The notes beneath the pieces are model-generated. The model was not told the DNA's origin and did not search any database. It worked only from the letters and a program-made list of their open reading frames with translations. From Imperialibacter sp. EC-SDR9 (GTDB lineage: Bacteria > Bacteroidota > Bacteroidia > Cytophagales > Cyclobacteriaceae), in contig NZ_LR701574.1 in NCBI RefSeq assembly GCF_902498805.1, positions 310,001 to 374,000 on the forward strand: DNA of 64,000 bases, read 5' to 3'. Shown here one piece after another: positions 25,575 through 34,729 of this stretch. Every line of letters begins with the position of its first letter. Within the stretch, counting starts at the first letter, position 1. A program made the position numbers and the translations under genes.

Positions 25575-28013
25575 TTATTCCGACCTCAGAGAGTCCACCG
25601 GATTGGAGCTGGCCGCCCTAAGCGCCCGATAACCTGTACTGATCAATGCGATGATCAGTGTAAGGCCAAGGCCTGCAGCAAGAATCAGTATATTGAAATC
25701 CATGCGGTAAACAAAGTTCTGAAGCCAGTCATTCATCAACCAGAACGCAATAGGAGTGGAAATGACAAAAGCGACCGCCAGCAGCAGGACGGTTTCCTTG
25801 CTAAAAATAAAGAGTATCTGAAGGATACTGGCGCCCAACACTTTTCTCACACCAATCTCTTTCACCCGCTGGTTGGCTACAAATGATATCAGGCCAAACA
25901 ACCCAAGAGACCCTATAAATATGGCTATACAGGAGAAAATAGTAAACAGCTTACTCAGGTTCCTCTCGGACTTGTAGCGAGCGGCGATGTCTTCTTCCAG
26001 AAAGGTGTAGTCGAAAATTGATTCTGGATATACCTCTATCCAGGCTTTGCCAATCTCATCAATGGTAGTTGCCATACTGGCCAACGTAGAAGCTGAAGCA
26101 CTTAATTTGACGTCAACAGCATAGAAGCCATAGGGATAGTAAATTAGAAATACCGACCCCAGGGCTTCATGCATACTTTCTACATGAAAATCCTTCACCA
26201 CCCCAACAATTTCCTTTGGTCCGCCCCACCCTGTGTTGATGGTTTTACCAATGGCCTCGCCAGGACTTTCAATACCGGCAATTTTCAGCACCTGCTCATT
26301 CACCACCGCCCTCTTCAGAGAATCGGATGGACGGATATTTCTACCAGCCAAAAGCTGAAGTCCAAAAAAATTCACATAATGCTCGTCCACTACCTTAAAG
26401 TTCGCACTATAAGACTCCGTTACGCCGCCATCCGGGTAACTGAAATCACTCCCCGAATTGTTCCTGTCGATTGGCGAGCCCATGCCAAAAGTAATGGCGT
26501 CCACACCGCTGATGCTGCTGATATTCTGGCGAAGGTTATCGATGTCTTTCGGATCTGGGTTGCGCAAATAGGTGGTTACAATGGCTTCCGTGTCAAAACC
26601 GAGGGGCAAATCTTCCATGTACCTCACCTGCAAGAACACCACCAGCGTGCCAATGATTAAGGCCTGGCTGATGACGAACTGCACCACCACCAGCCCTCTT
26701 CTGAGGGACAAGCCGCCAGCATGTTTGCCAGATATCTTGTTTTTTATCGCCAGAATAGGGTTCATTCGGGACAGTACAAACGAAGGATACAGTCCCGCCA
26801 TCAGGGAAACCAAAAAGATGACTCCACCAAGGAATAAAATGGCATCCGGGTGATTTGCCAAATCGACCGATAGGCGATAACCGAGTATGTCCTGCAATTG
26901 AATAAGGAATACCTCCGCAACAGCCAGCGCTAAAAATCCAGAAAAAAGTGTAATAAGCAGTGTTTCGGCATAAAACTGAAAAACCAGTTGCCCTTTACGA
27001 CTACCCATCACCTTTCTAATACCAATCTCCTTGGAGCGTCTGACCGCCTGAGCGGTGGCAAGGTTAGTGAAATTGATACAGGCAGTAACAATAAGAAAAA
27101 CAGCAATGGCTACCAGGGCCCAAAGCCGGTCGTGGTCAACGGTGCGATTAGAGTAGTTACCGTAGTCAGCATTGAAATGCACGTCGGAAAGCGGTTGCAG
27201 AGCAAATGAAGTCTTTAATGCCTCTTCTTCAGAGTGATGCTTCGCCCAAAGATTTGGCAATTGGGTGAGCAGGTTGTCCTTTTCCGTTTCGTCCCTGATT
27301 AGCACATAGCAGCTAGTAGAACTGCTCATGCTGTTCCATGTTTTTCCTTCGTTGTAATAGTCGCTCACATCACCAATATTATCGTAGTGCATCAGCAAGT
27401 GAAAAGGAAAATCGCTTGTCTTTGGTGGTGCTTGAAAAACGCCTTTGATGGTTAGATTAAGCCGGGAATTGATAGAAATAACTTTACCAATCACGCTTTC
27501 CCAATCCTCGTTTCTCACATCGAAATACTTTTTGGCCCACTCATCGGAAATAACGCCAGAGTTGATTTCCTCCACCCCTTTGGCGAGATCCCCGCTTAAT
27601 GAAGGAAAGCTAAACGTTTTGAAAAAAGAAGGTGTTACAAATGCCATGTGCTCTTCTTCACTAAGCTTTTTCATTTGCTTATCACCGGCCCAGGAAACCA
27701 CCACTCCGCCGTACTGATAATGAATCTTCACTACTTCGTCGATGGAGGGGTACTCATCCCTCAGCGCCTGTCCGAAAGGGTGAGGCATTTCTGCCGCATA
27801 AGAGAGTTTGTTGGGCTCCTGGAACGTGCGGGTTACCCTGTAAATCTGGTCATAATGTGCATGGTGCTTGTCAAAGCTTAGCTCATAAGCCACAATGGAA
27901 TAAACAACCAGTGCGCAACCTATGCCGAGCGCCAGGCCCAGAATGTTCAGGAACATGTAACCAGGGTTTCTCCGGAAAGTGCGCAGCGTAGTAATGATAT
28001 AATTTCTGATCAT
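25575..28013 (-). CDS. Orphan MacB/FtsX-type permease, second gene of triplet
   Basis: 812 residues with the same architecture as its two neighbours: helix at about 18-40, two MacB_PCD-like periplasmic domains and two FtsX cores, ending NPVDSLRSE. The coupling loops read RSKEIGIRKVMGSRKGQL and RVKEIGVRKVLGAS. It is closer to the first gene than to the third (shared IKNKISG/T segments and DGGVTxSYSANFKV), indicating stepwise tandem duplication. Spacing is 30 bases to the upstream gene and 16 to the downstream one, so one transcript is likely. No cognate ATPase is visible nearby; it must borrow one, or work without one. Confidence 0.85.
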   Translation of the reverse strand: MIRNYIITTLRTFRRNPGYMFLNILGLALGIGCALVVYSIVAYELSFDKHHAHYDQIYRVTRTFQEPNKLSYAAEMPHPFGQALRDEYPSIDEVVKIHYQYGGVVVSWAGDKQMKKLSEEEHMAFVTPSFFKTFSFPSLSGDLAKGVEEINSGVISDEWAKKYFDVRNEDWESVIGKVISINSRLNLTIKGVFQAPPKTSDFPFHLLMHYDNIGDVSDYYNEGKTWNSMSSSTSCYVLIRDETEKDNLLTQLPNLWAKHHSEEEALKTSFALQPLSDVHFNADYGNYSNRTVDHDRLWALVAIAVFLIVTACINFTNLATAQAVRRSKEIGIRKVMGSRKGQLVFQFYAETLLITLFSGFLALAVAEVFLIQLQDILGYRLSVDLANHPDAILFLGGVIFLVSLMAGLYPSFVLSRMNPILAIKNKISGKHAGGLSLRRGLVVVQFVISQALIIGTLVVFLQVRYMEDLPLGFDTEAIVTTYLRNPDPKDIDNLRQNISSISGVDAITFGMGSPIDRNNSGSDFSYPDGGVTESYSANFKVVDEHYVNFFGLQLLAGRNIRPSDSLKRAVVNEQVLKIAGIESPGEAIGKTINTGWGGPKEIVGVVKDFHVESMHEALGSVFLIYYPYGFYAVDVKLSASASTLASMATTIDEIGKAWIEVYPESIFDYTFLEEDIAARYKSERNLSKLFTIFSCIAIFIGSLGLFGLISFVANQRVKEIGVRKVLGASILQILFIFSKETVLLLAVAFVISTPIAFWLMNDWLQNFVYRMDFNILILAAGLGLTLIIALISTGYRALRAASSNPVDSLRSE

Positions 28014-28043
28014 ATCCTTGGCTTTTAAGAGATGAAAAAATGA

Positions 28044-30488
28044 CTACTCTGACCTCAACGATTCGACCGGATTGACCCTGGCGGCGAGAAACGATCGGTA
28101 GCCAGTGCTTGCCAGTGCAATAACAAGAGATACGCTGATGGCCAATACAAAGAATACCGGACTGAAAGGCGTGCTGTAGGCAAAGTCATCGAGCCAACCC
28201 CGCATGACCCAGTAGGTAAGCGGTGCTGCGACCACAAAAGCCACACCCAGCAGCACAACCACTTCTTTGCTGAAAATGAAGATGATTTCGCCCATGCTGG
28301 CACCCAGCACCTTACGAACACCAATTTCTTTGACCCGCTGGTTAGCCAGGAAGGAGATCAAGCCGTAAAGCCCCAGCCCCCCAATGAAAATAGCGATGCC
28401 TGAAAAGATGAGGAACAGCTGGCTGACGTTTTTCTCTGTTTGATAGCGGTCGGCAATCTGCTTGTCGAGGAACTCGTAATCGAAAATGAAGTCGGGATAG
28501 GTTTCGCTCCATACCTTGTCAACTTCAGCTACCAGGTTATCTATTTTAGCCACCGCATCACCGGCGGTAGAAAGCTTCACTCCCATTTCATAAAATGCAT
28601 TGGGGTAATAGATAATCATGGCTGGCCTAAGCTCGGAGTGAAGTGAGAAAATGTGAAAGTCTTTTACCACACCCACTACTTCTTTGTCTCCACCAAAGCC
28701 CGTTCTAAGCTTTTTACCAATTGCTTCAGCTGGGTTATCGATGCCCATGATGTGCATGACCTGCTCATTGATAACGACGGCATTAAGCGAATCAGAAGGC
28801 CGTGTGCTTCTGCCTTCCAACAACTGTAGACCGTAAAAGTCGATATAGTTTTCGTCAGCCACCTTAAAATTGGCACTGTACTGATCGGTAACTCCGCCAT
28901 CAGGATAGCTGAAATTAGAGTTGGAGTTGCTGCCAGCCAGCGGTGCGCCCAGTGAGAAAGTAACGTCTTCAATCCCACTCACACCCAGCAGCCTGTTTCG
29001 CATGGTCTCAAGTGTTTGAGGATGCTCCTGGTCAGGGATATATACATTAATGATGGCGTCTTTCTCGAACCCCAAAGGCTGGCTTTGTATAAAACGCATC
29101 TGCATCAGTACTACAATGGTGCCTATGATAAGCGCCTGACTGATGGCAAACTGAATGACGACCAGTGCCCGGCGCAAGGAAAGCCCCCCGGTGTGTCTGT
29201 CGGAAGTAATTTTATTTTTGATTGCCAGCACCGGATTCATTCTTGATAGTATCAGTGAGGGATAGAATCCGGCGAGCAGGGTGACAGCAAAAACCGCTGC
29301 GATAAGAAACGCCAGCATTTCAGTATTTGACAGCAAGTCAATCGACAATCTGTAACCCAGTATTTCTTCAAGTTGAATAAGGAACAACTCAGCAATAGCC
29401 AGGGAGATCAGTGCAGCAATGGCCGTGATGATAAAGGTTTCGCTGTAAAACTGAAGCAAAAGCTGCCCACGGTGGCCACCCATTACCTTACGGATGCCGA
29501 TCTCTTTAGACCTTTTTACCGCCTGAGCCGTCGCAAGGTTGGTGAAATTGATGCAGGCTGTGATAATCAGAAACAAACCTACCACGCCAAGCGCCATGAT
29601 CAGTCGCATGTCCATGGTGCGGTCGCCGTAGTTTTCGTACTCGCCATTGAAGTGTACGTCGGCCAGCGGCTGCAAACCAAACTCCAGCTCTTCCACAGCG
29701 TCTTCGTCGTAGTACTTTTTAACGAACTCAGGAAAAGACGCCAGCAGTTGTGCCTTATCGGTTTCGTTCTTAATCAACACATAACAGTTAGTAGAGCTGC
29801 TGGTACTGTTCCACCTCGTGCCATCCTCGTAGTAAGGATTCATGTCCTTGAGGTTGTGGTAGTGAATCATGAGTTTGAACGGGAAGTCGCTGTTTTTGGG
29901 AGGCGCCTTAAATATGCCCTTAATGGTGACCGACAACTTGGAATTAATCGTCAACCTTTTGCCTATAACACTTTCGACTGTAGCATCCGTCAGATCGAAA
30001 TACTTCTTTGCCCACTCATCTGATATGACTGCCGAATTGAGGTCTTCCACTCCTTTGGCCAGGTCGCCTGACACCGACTCGAAACTGAATACCTTGAAAA
30101 CTTCAGGCATTACATAGGCTATCCCAACATCTTCGCTGAGTCTTCTCAACTGCTGATCGCCTTCCCAGGAAGCTACAATGGCCCCATACTGGTAATCAAC
30201 TCTGGCCACTTCATCAATGAAGGAATAGTCTTCACGCAGCGCCTTGCCCAACGGATGCGGCACTCCAGAACCATGTTCGACCTTGTCAGGCTGGTGGTCG
30301 GCACGTGTAATTCTATAGATGTGTTCGAAGTTCTCGTGGTGCTTATCGTAGCTGAGCTCGTAGGTGATCACCCGATAGATCACAAGGGAACAGCCAATGC
30401 CGAGGGCAAGGCCAAAAACGTTGAGCAGCATGTAGCTGATGTTTCTGCGGAAGCTTCTAATGGTGGTGATGAGATAGTTTCTGAACAT
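28044..30488 (-). CDS. Orphan MacB/FtsX-type permease, first gene of triplet
   Basis: 814 residues, architecture as the two downstream genes: N-terminal helix, periplasmic domain (about 45-245), FtsX core (about 285-410), second periplasmic domain (about 455-660) and final FtsX core ending NPVESLRSE. Coupling motifs RSKEIGIRKVMGGHRGQL and RVKEIGVRKVLGAS. As the promoter-proximal gene it lies only 33 bases downstream of a near-consensus sigma-54 promoter (30521-30536), divergent from an NtrC-type regulator, so the whole triplet is probably under that regulator. In related Bacteroidota, similar permeases sit beside sigma-54 two-component genes. Confidence 0.87.
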   Translation of the reverse strand: MFRNYLITTIRSFRRNISYMLLNVFGLALGIGCSLVIYRVITYELSYDKHHENFEHIYRITRADHQPDKVEHGSGVPHPLGKALREDYSFIDEVARVDYQYGAIVASWEGDQQLRRLSEDVGIAYVMPEVFKVFSFESVSGDLAKGVEDLNSAVISDEWAKKYFDLTDATVESVIGKRLTINSKLSVTIKGIFKAPPKNSDFPFKLMIHYHNLKDMNPYYEDGTRWNSTSSSTNCYVLIKNETDKAQLLASFPEFVKKYYDEDAVEELEFGLQPLADVHFNGEYENYGDRTMDMRLIMALGVVGLFLIITACINFTNLATAQAVKRSKEIGIRKVMGGHRGQLLLQFYSETFIITAIAALISLAIAELFLIQLEEILGYRLSIDLLSNTEMLAFLIAAVFAVTLLAGFYPSLILSRMNPVLAIKNKITSDRHTGGLSLRRALVVIQFAISQALIIGTIVVLMQMRFIQSQPLGFEKDAIINVYIPDQEHPQTLETMRNRLLGVSGIEDVTFSLGAPLAGSNSNSNFSYPDGGVTDQYSANFKVADENYIDFYGLQLLEGRSTRPSDSLNAVVINEQVMHIMGIDNPAEAIGKKLRTGFGGDKEVVGVVKDFHIFSLHSELRPAMIIYYPNAFYEMGVKLSTAGDAVAKIDNLVAEVDKVWSETYPDFIFDYEFLDKQIADRYQTEKNVSQLFLIFSGIAIFIGGLGLYGLISFLANQRVKEIGVRKVLGASMGEIIFIFSKEVVVLLGVAFVVAAPLTYWVMRGWLDDFAYSTPFSPVFFVLAISVSLVIALASTGYRSFLAARVNPVESLRSE

Positions 30489-30520
30489 GGTGCTAAAGTT
30501 AATAGTATGCCAGCCAGTTA

Positions 30521-30536
30521 AGAAAATGTTGTGCCA
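30521..30536 (-). promoter_or_regulatory. Candidate sigma-54 (-24/-12) promoter of the permease triplet
   Basis: On the minus strand the sequence is TGGCACAACATTTTCT. Against the sigma-54 consensus TGGCACRNNNNTTGCW it matches every fixed position except one (T instead of G in the -12 GC). Transcription would start near 30510, leaving a leader of about 22 bases before the ATG at 30488. The adjacent divergent gene encodes a sigma-54 activator, which strongly supports the assignment. Confidence 0.7.
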
Positions 30537-30599
30537 TTAACTTTAAGTTACTTATTATCAGAATGTTACGAATAGTGTATGAAAATATAGTTGGCTTAG

Positions 30600-30640
30600 G
30601 TGTTTGGTTTTGCTACAAAAAAGTGTTTGTTTTTGATACA
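30600..30640. promoter_or_regulatory. Two 18-bp direct repeats, candidate NtrC-type activator sites
   Basis: GTGTTTGGTTTTGCTACA (30600-30617) and GTGTTTGTTTTTGATACA (30623-30640) differ at two positions and start 23 bases apart, about two helical turns. Each contains TGT-N11-ACA, a weak dyad. They lie about 90-130 bases upstream of the predicted sigma-54 start, where enhancer sites for NtrC-family proteins are normally found. Confidence 0.6.
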
Positions 30641-30671
30641 GTTTTAACGAAGTACGTCGATCTAAACTGAG

Positions 30672-30691
30672 ATGCCTGCCTTCGCAGGCAT
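30672..30691. repeat. Palindrome in the regulator upstream region
   Basis: ATGCCTGC-CTTC-GCAGGCAT is a perfect 8-bp-arm hairpin, followed by TGACGTCG. It looks like a single REP-type intergenic hairpin, or may be an additional binding site. It lies about 60 bases before the regulator start and has no T-run, so it is not a terminator. Confidence 0.5.
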
Positions 30692-30753
30692 GACGTCGCT
30701 CTTGTGACGATCAGGCTGTCAACAAACAAAATTGATTAATCAGATAAATAAAC

Positions 30754-32127
30754 ATGCCCCTTTATCCCTCCAAAATACTCATTGTCGACGACGACCGTGA
30801 CGTGCTCACCACGGCCCGGATGCTACTCAAGCACCACTATGAAGGTGTAAAGACCAGCGTGCATCCCAGTGAGGCCCTCGACCTGATGGAGCAGTTCAAT
30901 CCAGACGTGGTGCTACTCGACATGAACTTTCAGCGGGGAGAGAACTCAGGCGAGGAAGGGCTACGGGCTTTGACCAATCTGTTGGCCAAAGACCCATCCC
31001 TCAAGGTCATTTTGCTCACTGCTTACGGCGACATCAACCTGGCGGTGGAAGGCATGAAAGCCGGTGCAGCTGACTTTGTGGTGAAGCCCTGGTCAAATGA
31101 GAAATTGCTGGCCACCATCCAGAATGCCCTGAAGCTAAAATCAGCAGAAAAAAATGCAGAGAGGTACAAGGCGATTAGCACCGACATCACAGAGAGCGGC
31201 AAGCTGCTGGAGGAAGAACTCATTGGTCACTCGCCTGCCTTCAAGCAAGTGCTGGCGACCGTCAAAAAGGTAGCACCGACAGACGCCAACGTGCTATTAC
31301 TCGGAGAGAACGGCACAGGCAAAGATGTAATGGCCCGCTACCTGCACAGCCTCAGCACCCGTAACAACCAGGTGTTTTTCAGGGTAGACACAGGTTCCTT
31401 GCACGAAAAGCTGTTTGAAAGTGAATTGTTCGGCCACGTGAAAGGTGCCTTTACAGATGCAAAAGAAGACAAGCCCGGCAAGTTTGAGTTGGCCGAAGGT
31501 GGCACCCTCTTTCTCGATGAAATCGGCAACCTCTCCCCTGCTTCCCAGGCCAAAATCCTGACTGCCCTACAGCAGAAAACCATCACGAGATTGGGCTCCA
31601 ACAAACCCATCCCTATCGACTTCCGGCTGATCAGCGCCACCAACCAGCCGTTGGCACAAATGGTTGCCGACGGGGAGTTTCGGCAAGACCTGCTCTTTCG
31701 CATCAATACCATTGAAATTACCCTGCCCACGCTAAGAGAAAGGCGGGACGACATCCTTCTGCTCGCCATCCATTTCATAGGCCACTTTGCTAAGAAATAC
31801 AGAAAGACTCCCCCTGAGCTGACAGACCTGGCGAGCAAGCAGTTGACCGACCATCACTGGCCCGGCAACATCAGGGAGCTGATGCACACCATGGAGCGGG
31901 CCGTGATTATGGCCGAGGGTTCGACCATCAACTATTTTGACCTGAGCCCATCCAAAACAGCTGCTACCAACTCGCCACCGGAAACGCTGAACTTGCAGGA
32001 AAACGAGCTGAAGCTCATCAACGAAGCACTTAAAAAACACCAGGGTAATGTGACCCGGGCAGCCCGTGAGTTGGGTATCGACCGGCTGGCACTTTACCGC
32101 AGAATGGAGAAGTATGGTATTAAATAG
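30754..32127 (+). CDS. NtrC-family sigma-54-dependent response regulator
   Basis: 457 residues. Receiver domain (about 6-125) with acidic pocket VDDDRD and phospho-acceptor Asp56 (LLDMNF); AAA+ domain (about 155-385) with Walker A GENGTGKD (184-191), sigma-54 contact loop GAFTDA (231-236, Asp replacing the second Gly of GAFTGA, a variant I recall as common in this phylum) and Walker B GTLFLDEIGN; Fis-type helix-turn-helix at the C-terminus (NVTRAARELGIDRLALYRRM). It activates sigma-54 promoters after phosphorylation by the kinase encoded immediately downstream (14-base overlap). Its probable target is the divergent permease triplet. Confidence 0.92.
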   Translation: MPLYPSKILIVDDDRDVLTTARMLLKHHYEGVKTSVHPSEALDLMEQFNPDVVLLDMNFQRGENSGEEGLRALTNLLAKDPSLKVILLTAYGDINLAVEGMKAGAADFVVKPWSNEKLLATIQNALKLKSAEKNAERYKAISTDITESGKLLEEELIGHSPAFKQVLATVKKVAPTDANVLLLGENGTGKDVMARYLHSLSTRNNQVFFRVDTGSLHEKLFESELFGHVKGAFTDAKEDKPGKFELAEGGTLFLDEIGNLSPASQAKILTALQQKTITRLGSNKPIPIDFRLISATNQPLAQMVADGEFRQDLLFRINTIEITLPTLRERRDDILLLAIHFIGHFAKKYRKTPPELTDLASKQLTDHHWPGNIRELMHTMERAVIMAEGSTINYFDLSPSKTAATNSPPETLNLQENELKLINEALKKHQGNVTRAARELGIDRLALYRRMEKYGIK

Positions 32128-33475
32128 ATTCCTTCTGTGGCTCACCATCCGCACTTGCCTTGTACTGGCGACACTTGTGGCGATCGCCTATTCGTGGACG
32201 CAATTCGAGCTGGTTTATACGCCGGTAGTGCTTGTAGTCGTGCTCATCTTTCAAGTCAACGACCTGTGGCGGTTTATCCGGCGAACGAATGATAACCTCA
32301 CCCGTTTTTTGCAGGCCATTGAAACCAGGGACTTTACCGTCGGTTTCCGCCAGGACAAAATTGACCCGTCGGAAAAACGCCTGCACAAGGCCTTTCACCT
32401 GATTCTCGACACGATACAAGAGTCGGAACTTTCCCGTCAAGCGCAGTACTTGTATCTACAGGGCATTGTAGAGCATATCCCCACGGGCATTATTGCGCTG
32501 AACGAAAGAGAGCATATAGACCTGATTAACCCGGAAGGGCAAAGCCTGCTCGATATCCCCAACGTGGCCAACTGGAAAAACCTGAAGACGGAAAACTCCG
32601 AGGCGATGGCGCAGCTGCTGCAGCTTAGCCACGGCGAAAGCCGACTGCTGGAGATCACCATCAGTGGGAACAAGAAATACCTGAGTGTGTCGCTGTATGC
32701 CTTCAAGCTGATTGACAAAAGCATCAGGCTGTTCACCATCAAGGACATTGCCAACGAGATTGACCAGAAGGAGCTGGAAGCATGGATCAAGCTGACCCGG
32801 GTGCTGACACATGAGATCATGAACTCAGTGACGCCCCTCTTGTCGCTGACGGAAACCATGATTATGGTGTTGAAGCAACCTAATGGAAAAGCCAAAAAAG
32901 TGGCTGACCTGACGGACGAAACCATCAGCGACATGGTGGAGTCGCTGGAAACGATACAGCTGCGCAGCAAGGGCCTGCTACAGTTTGTGGAAGACTACCG
33001 CCGCTTTACGAGAGTGCCAGAACTACAACCGGCACCTATTGAGGTGCAGAGCATGATCAGCTCCATCAACCTGCTGATGGCCTCAGAGCTACAAAAGGCG
33101 GGCATTCAGGTGCAAATGCCGGAGCAAAGTGCGGAGCTGACCATACAAGGAGACCGCAAGCTACTGGAGCAGGTGTTCATCAACCTGCTGACGAACGCCA
33201 TCCATGCTCTGGAGGGAAACGAAGCCCCGCTCATTACCTGGCGTTTTGAACCGGGAGACAGATGGGTGGACATTGCCATCAAAGACAACGGCAGCGGCAT
33301 AGACCCCGATAAGCTGGAGCAAATCTTCATCCCGTTCTTCTCTACCAAAAAGGACGGTTCGGGTATTGGCCTTAGCCTGAGCCGACAGATCATTTATCGC
33401 CACAAGGGTCGTATTAGTGTTTATTCCGAGAAAGGGGTGTTTACAGAGATGGTGGTGAGGCTGCCGGTAGGGTGA
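32114..33475 (+). CDS. Sensor histidine kinase partner of the NtrC-family regulator
   Basis: 453 residues from the ATG at 32114, which overlaps the regulator stop by 14 bases; a longer frame from 32066 would lie mostly inside the regulator gene and is rejected. Two transmembrane helices (about 8-27 and 34-47) with almost no periplasmic loop, then a juxtamembrane segment, a PAS-like domain (about 110-210), a HisKA-type phospho-acceptor region with His233 (RVLTHEIMNSVTPL) and a HATPase domain with N box INLLTNAIHAL, G1 DNGSGID and G2 GSGIGLSLSR. The small extracytoplasmic part suggests sensing within the membrane or cytoplasm, for example envelope stress. Confidence 0.92.
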   Translation: MVLNRFLLWLTIRTCLVLATLVAIAYSWTQFELVYTPVVLVVVLIFQVNDLWRFIRRTNDNLTRFLQAIETRDFTVGFRQDKIDPSEKRLHKAFHLILDTIQESELSRQAQYLYLQGIVEHIPTGIIALNEREHIDLINPEGQSLLDIPNVANWKNLKTENSEAMAQLLQLSHGESRLLEITISGNKKYLSVSLYAFKLIDKSIRLFTIKDIANEIDQKELEAWIKLTRVLTHEIMNSVTPLLSLTETMIMVLKQPNGKAKKVADLTDETISDMVESLETIQLRSKGLLQFVEDYRRFTRVPELQPAPIEVQSMISSINLLMASELQKAGIQVQMPEQSAELTIQGDRKLLEQVFINLLTNAIHALEGNEAPLITWRFEPGDRWVDIAIKDNGSGIDPDKLEQIFIPFFSTKKDGSGIGLSLSRQIIYRHKGRISVYSEKGVFTEMVVRLPVG

Positions 33476-33774
33476 GTGGTAGCAGGGTAGCTTTTCTGGC
33501 TACGGCTAAACGCAGGCTAAAAAAATGGATTTCAGCTGTTTCGGTTAAATCAAGGGCTAAACTTGCGCCAGCGAATGGGGTTAAGTATCAGCTTGTTTCA
33601 CAAAAATCCTAGGAGTTTGAACAAAGTTGCCTCATACTCACTTCTAATTTTGATTGTTATGGATCAATAACGACTAGTGCCAATGGGAGCGACATTAGTT
33701 ATTTAAGAAGCTTACCTTTTTTCTGTGGTATTGTGCTTTCCTCTTTCATACTGAGCGTCAGCCGATTGCTTTAA
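33476..33774. other. Intergenic stretch, about 300 bases
   Basis: No gene, strong hairpin with T-run or repeat that I can support. The sequence just after the kinase stop contains short inverted words (GTAGC/GCTAC) but no convincing terminator. Confidence 0.4.
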
Positions 33775-34473
33775 TCAAACCTTCCGATTCTGTATATTTT
33801 TGATGTAGTGCTCTTTTCTAGCTCTCCTATCCAGTTCGACTGCGATAAGTCCAATTAGCTCCTTCAAGTGGCCGATGTGAAAGTCTTCAAATAGACGGCT
33901 CGCATGGGCTTGGTCGTTTCCCAGCCAAGTCGCTCGTTTAAGAATTTCCTGAAGTTCACCGTCGTAGTACTTATCGATAACTTGCCCCAGCCACATTTTC
34001 TGAATGGAATCACTTTATTCTGGGTGATGGTACCTGACAAAATCTTTAACCAGGTATTCGATTGCTTTACGATAACCTATTCCAGCTATTTCGCTTAGAC
34101 CATGCTGTTCAGCTAACAGTGACTGACTATAGGCGGCCAAGAATCTTGTATCCAGATGTTCACCTGATTTACCAGCTGAAAACTGCAACGATCTAATTGC
34201 ATCCGGCCATTCTGGCACTAGTGGACTGCCATCTAAAATTCGATCAATTGCCAATATATCAGCAACCTGATCGTAAATGGAAACTATCGTTTTCCCACAA
34301 TCATCGTACATACACCTCCAGACTATTAATCGCTCTTGCTTTCCCTCCTCTGACCGCTTATGAAGAAAGTGCGCTAAAAGTTCTGGTTGGGTTGCAACAT
34401 GACAATGAGGGCAGATGGTTGGGCGTTCAACAACAGTGTCTTGCCCGTCGATTCGGAAACTAATAAATGCCAT
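33775..34473 (-). pseudogene. DUF4145-like zinc-ribbon protein interrupted by one in-frame TAA
   Basis: The frame opens at 34473 and runs 152 codons to a TAA at 34015-34017, then continues in the same frame for another 79 codons to a stop at 33775. The first part has a zinc ribbon (CPHC at 21-24, CMYDDC at 54-59) and the start of a DUF4145 domain (GIGYRKAIEYLVKDFV); the second part supplies the rest of that domain (LKRATWLGNDQAHASRLFEDFHIGHLKELIGLI). Only SDSIQK lies between the stop and the next ATG, so the two halves are clearly one gene with a single nonsense codon. DUF4145 proteins often accompany restriction or other defence systems, but none is visible here. Confidence 0.8.
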
Positions 34474-34729
34474 TCGCTTGCGACTTTAGGTTTATCATAT
34501 TAAGCATCAAGATATCAACAATTAGCGTAATACATATTCACTAAATAGACCCGAGCATCGTCGTTAAGTATTAAACCTGGACAATTTTCTTCAGAATAAC
34601 TATTTCCGACCAACAAGAAAATATCCTCTTCAGCAAGTTAGCCTCAAAATCTCGAACCGGTTGCGAATATCGCTCCATGATCTGAAACCTTTGCGACCCT
34701 AGCGCAATCTGAGCAAGCCGTCAAAGCCC

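Noticed and set aside
29373-30023. 216-codon plus-strand frame opposite the first permease
   Set aside because: Antisense to a clearly coding permease; no start signal or family similarity.
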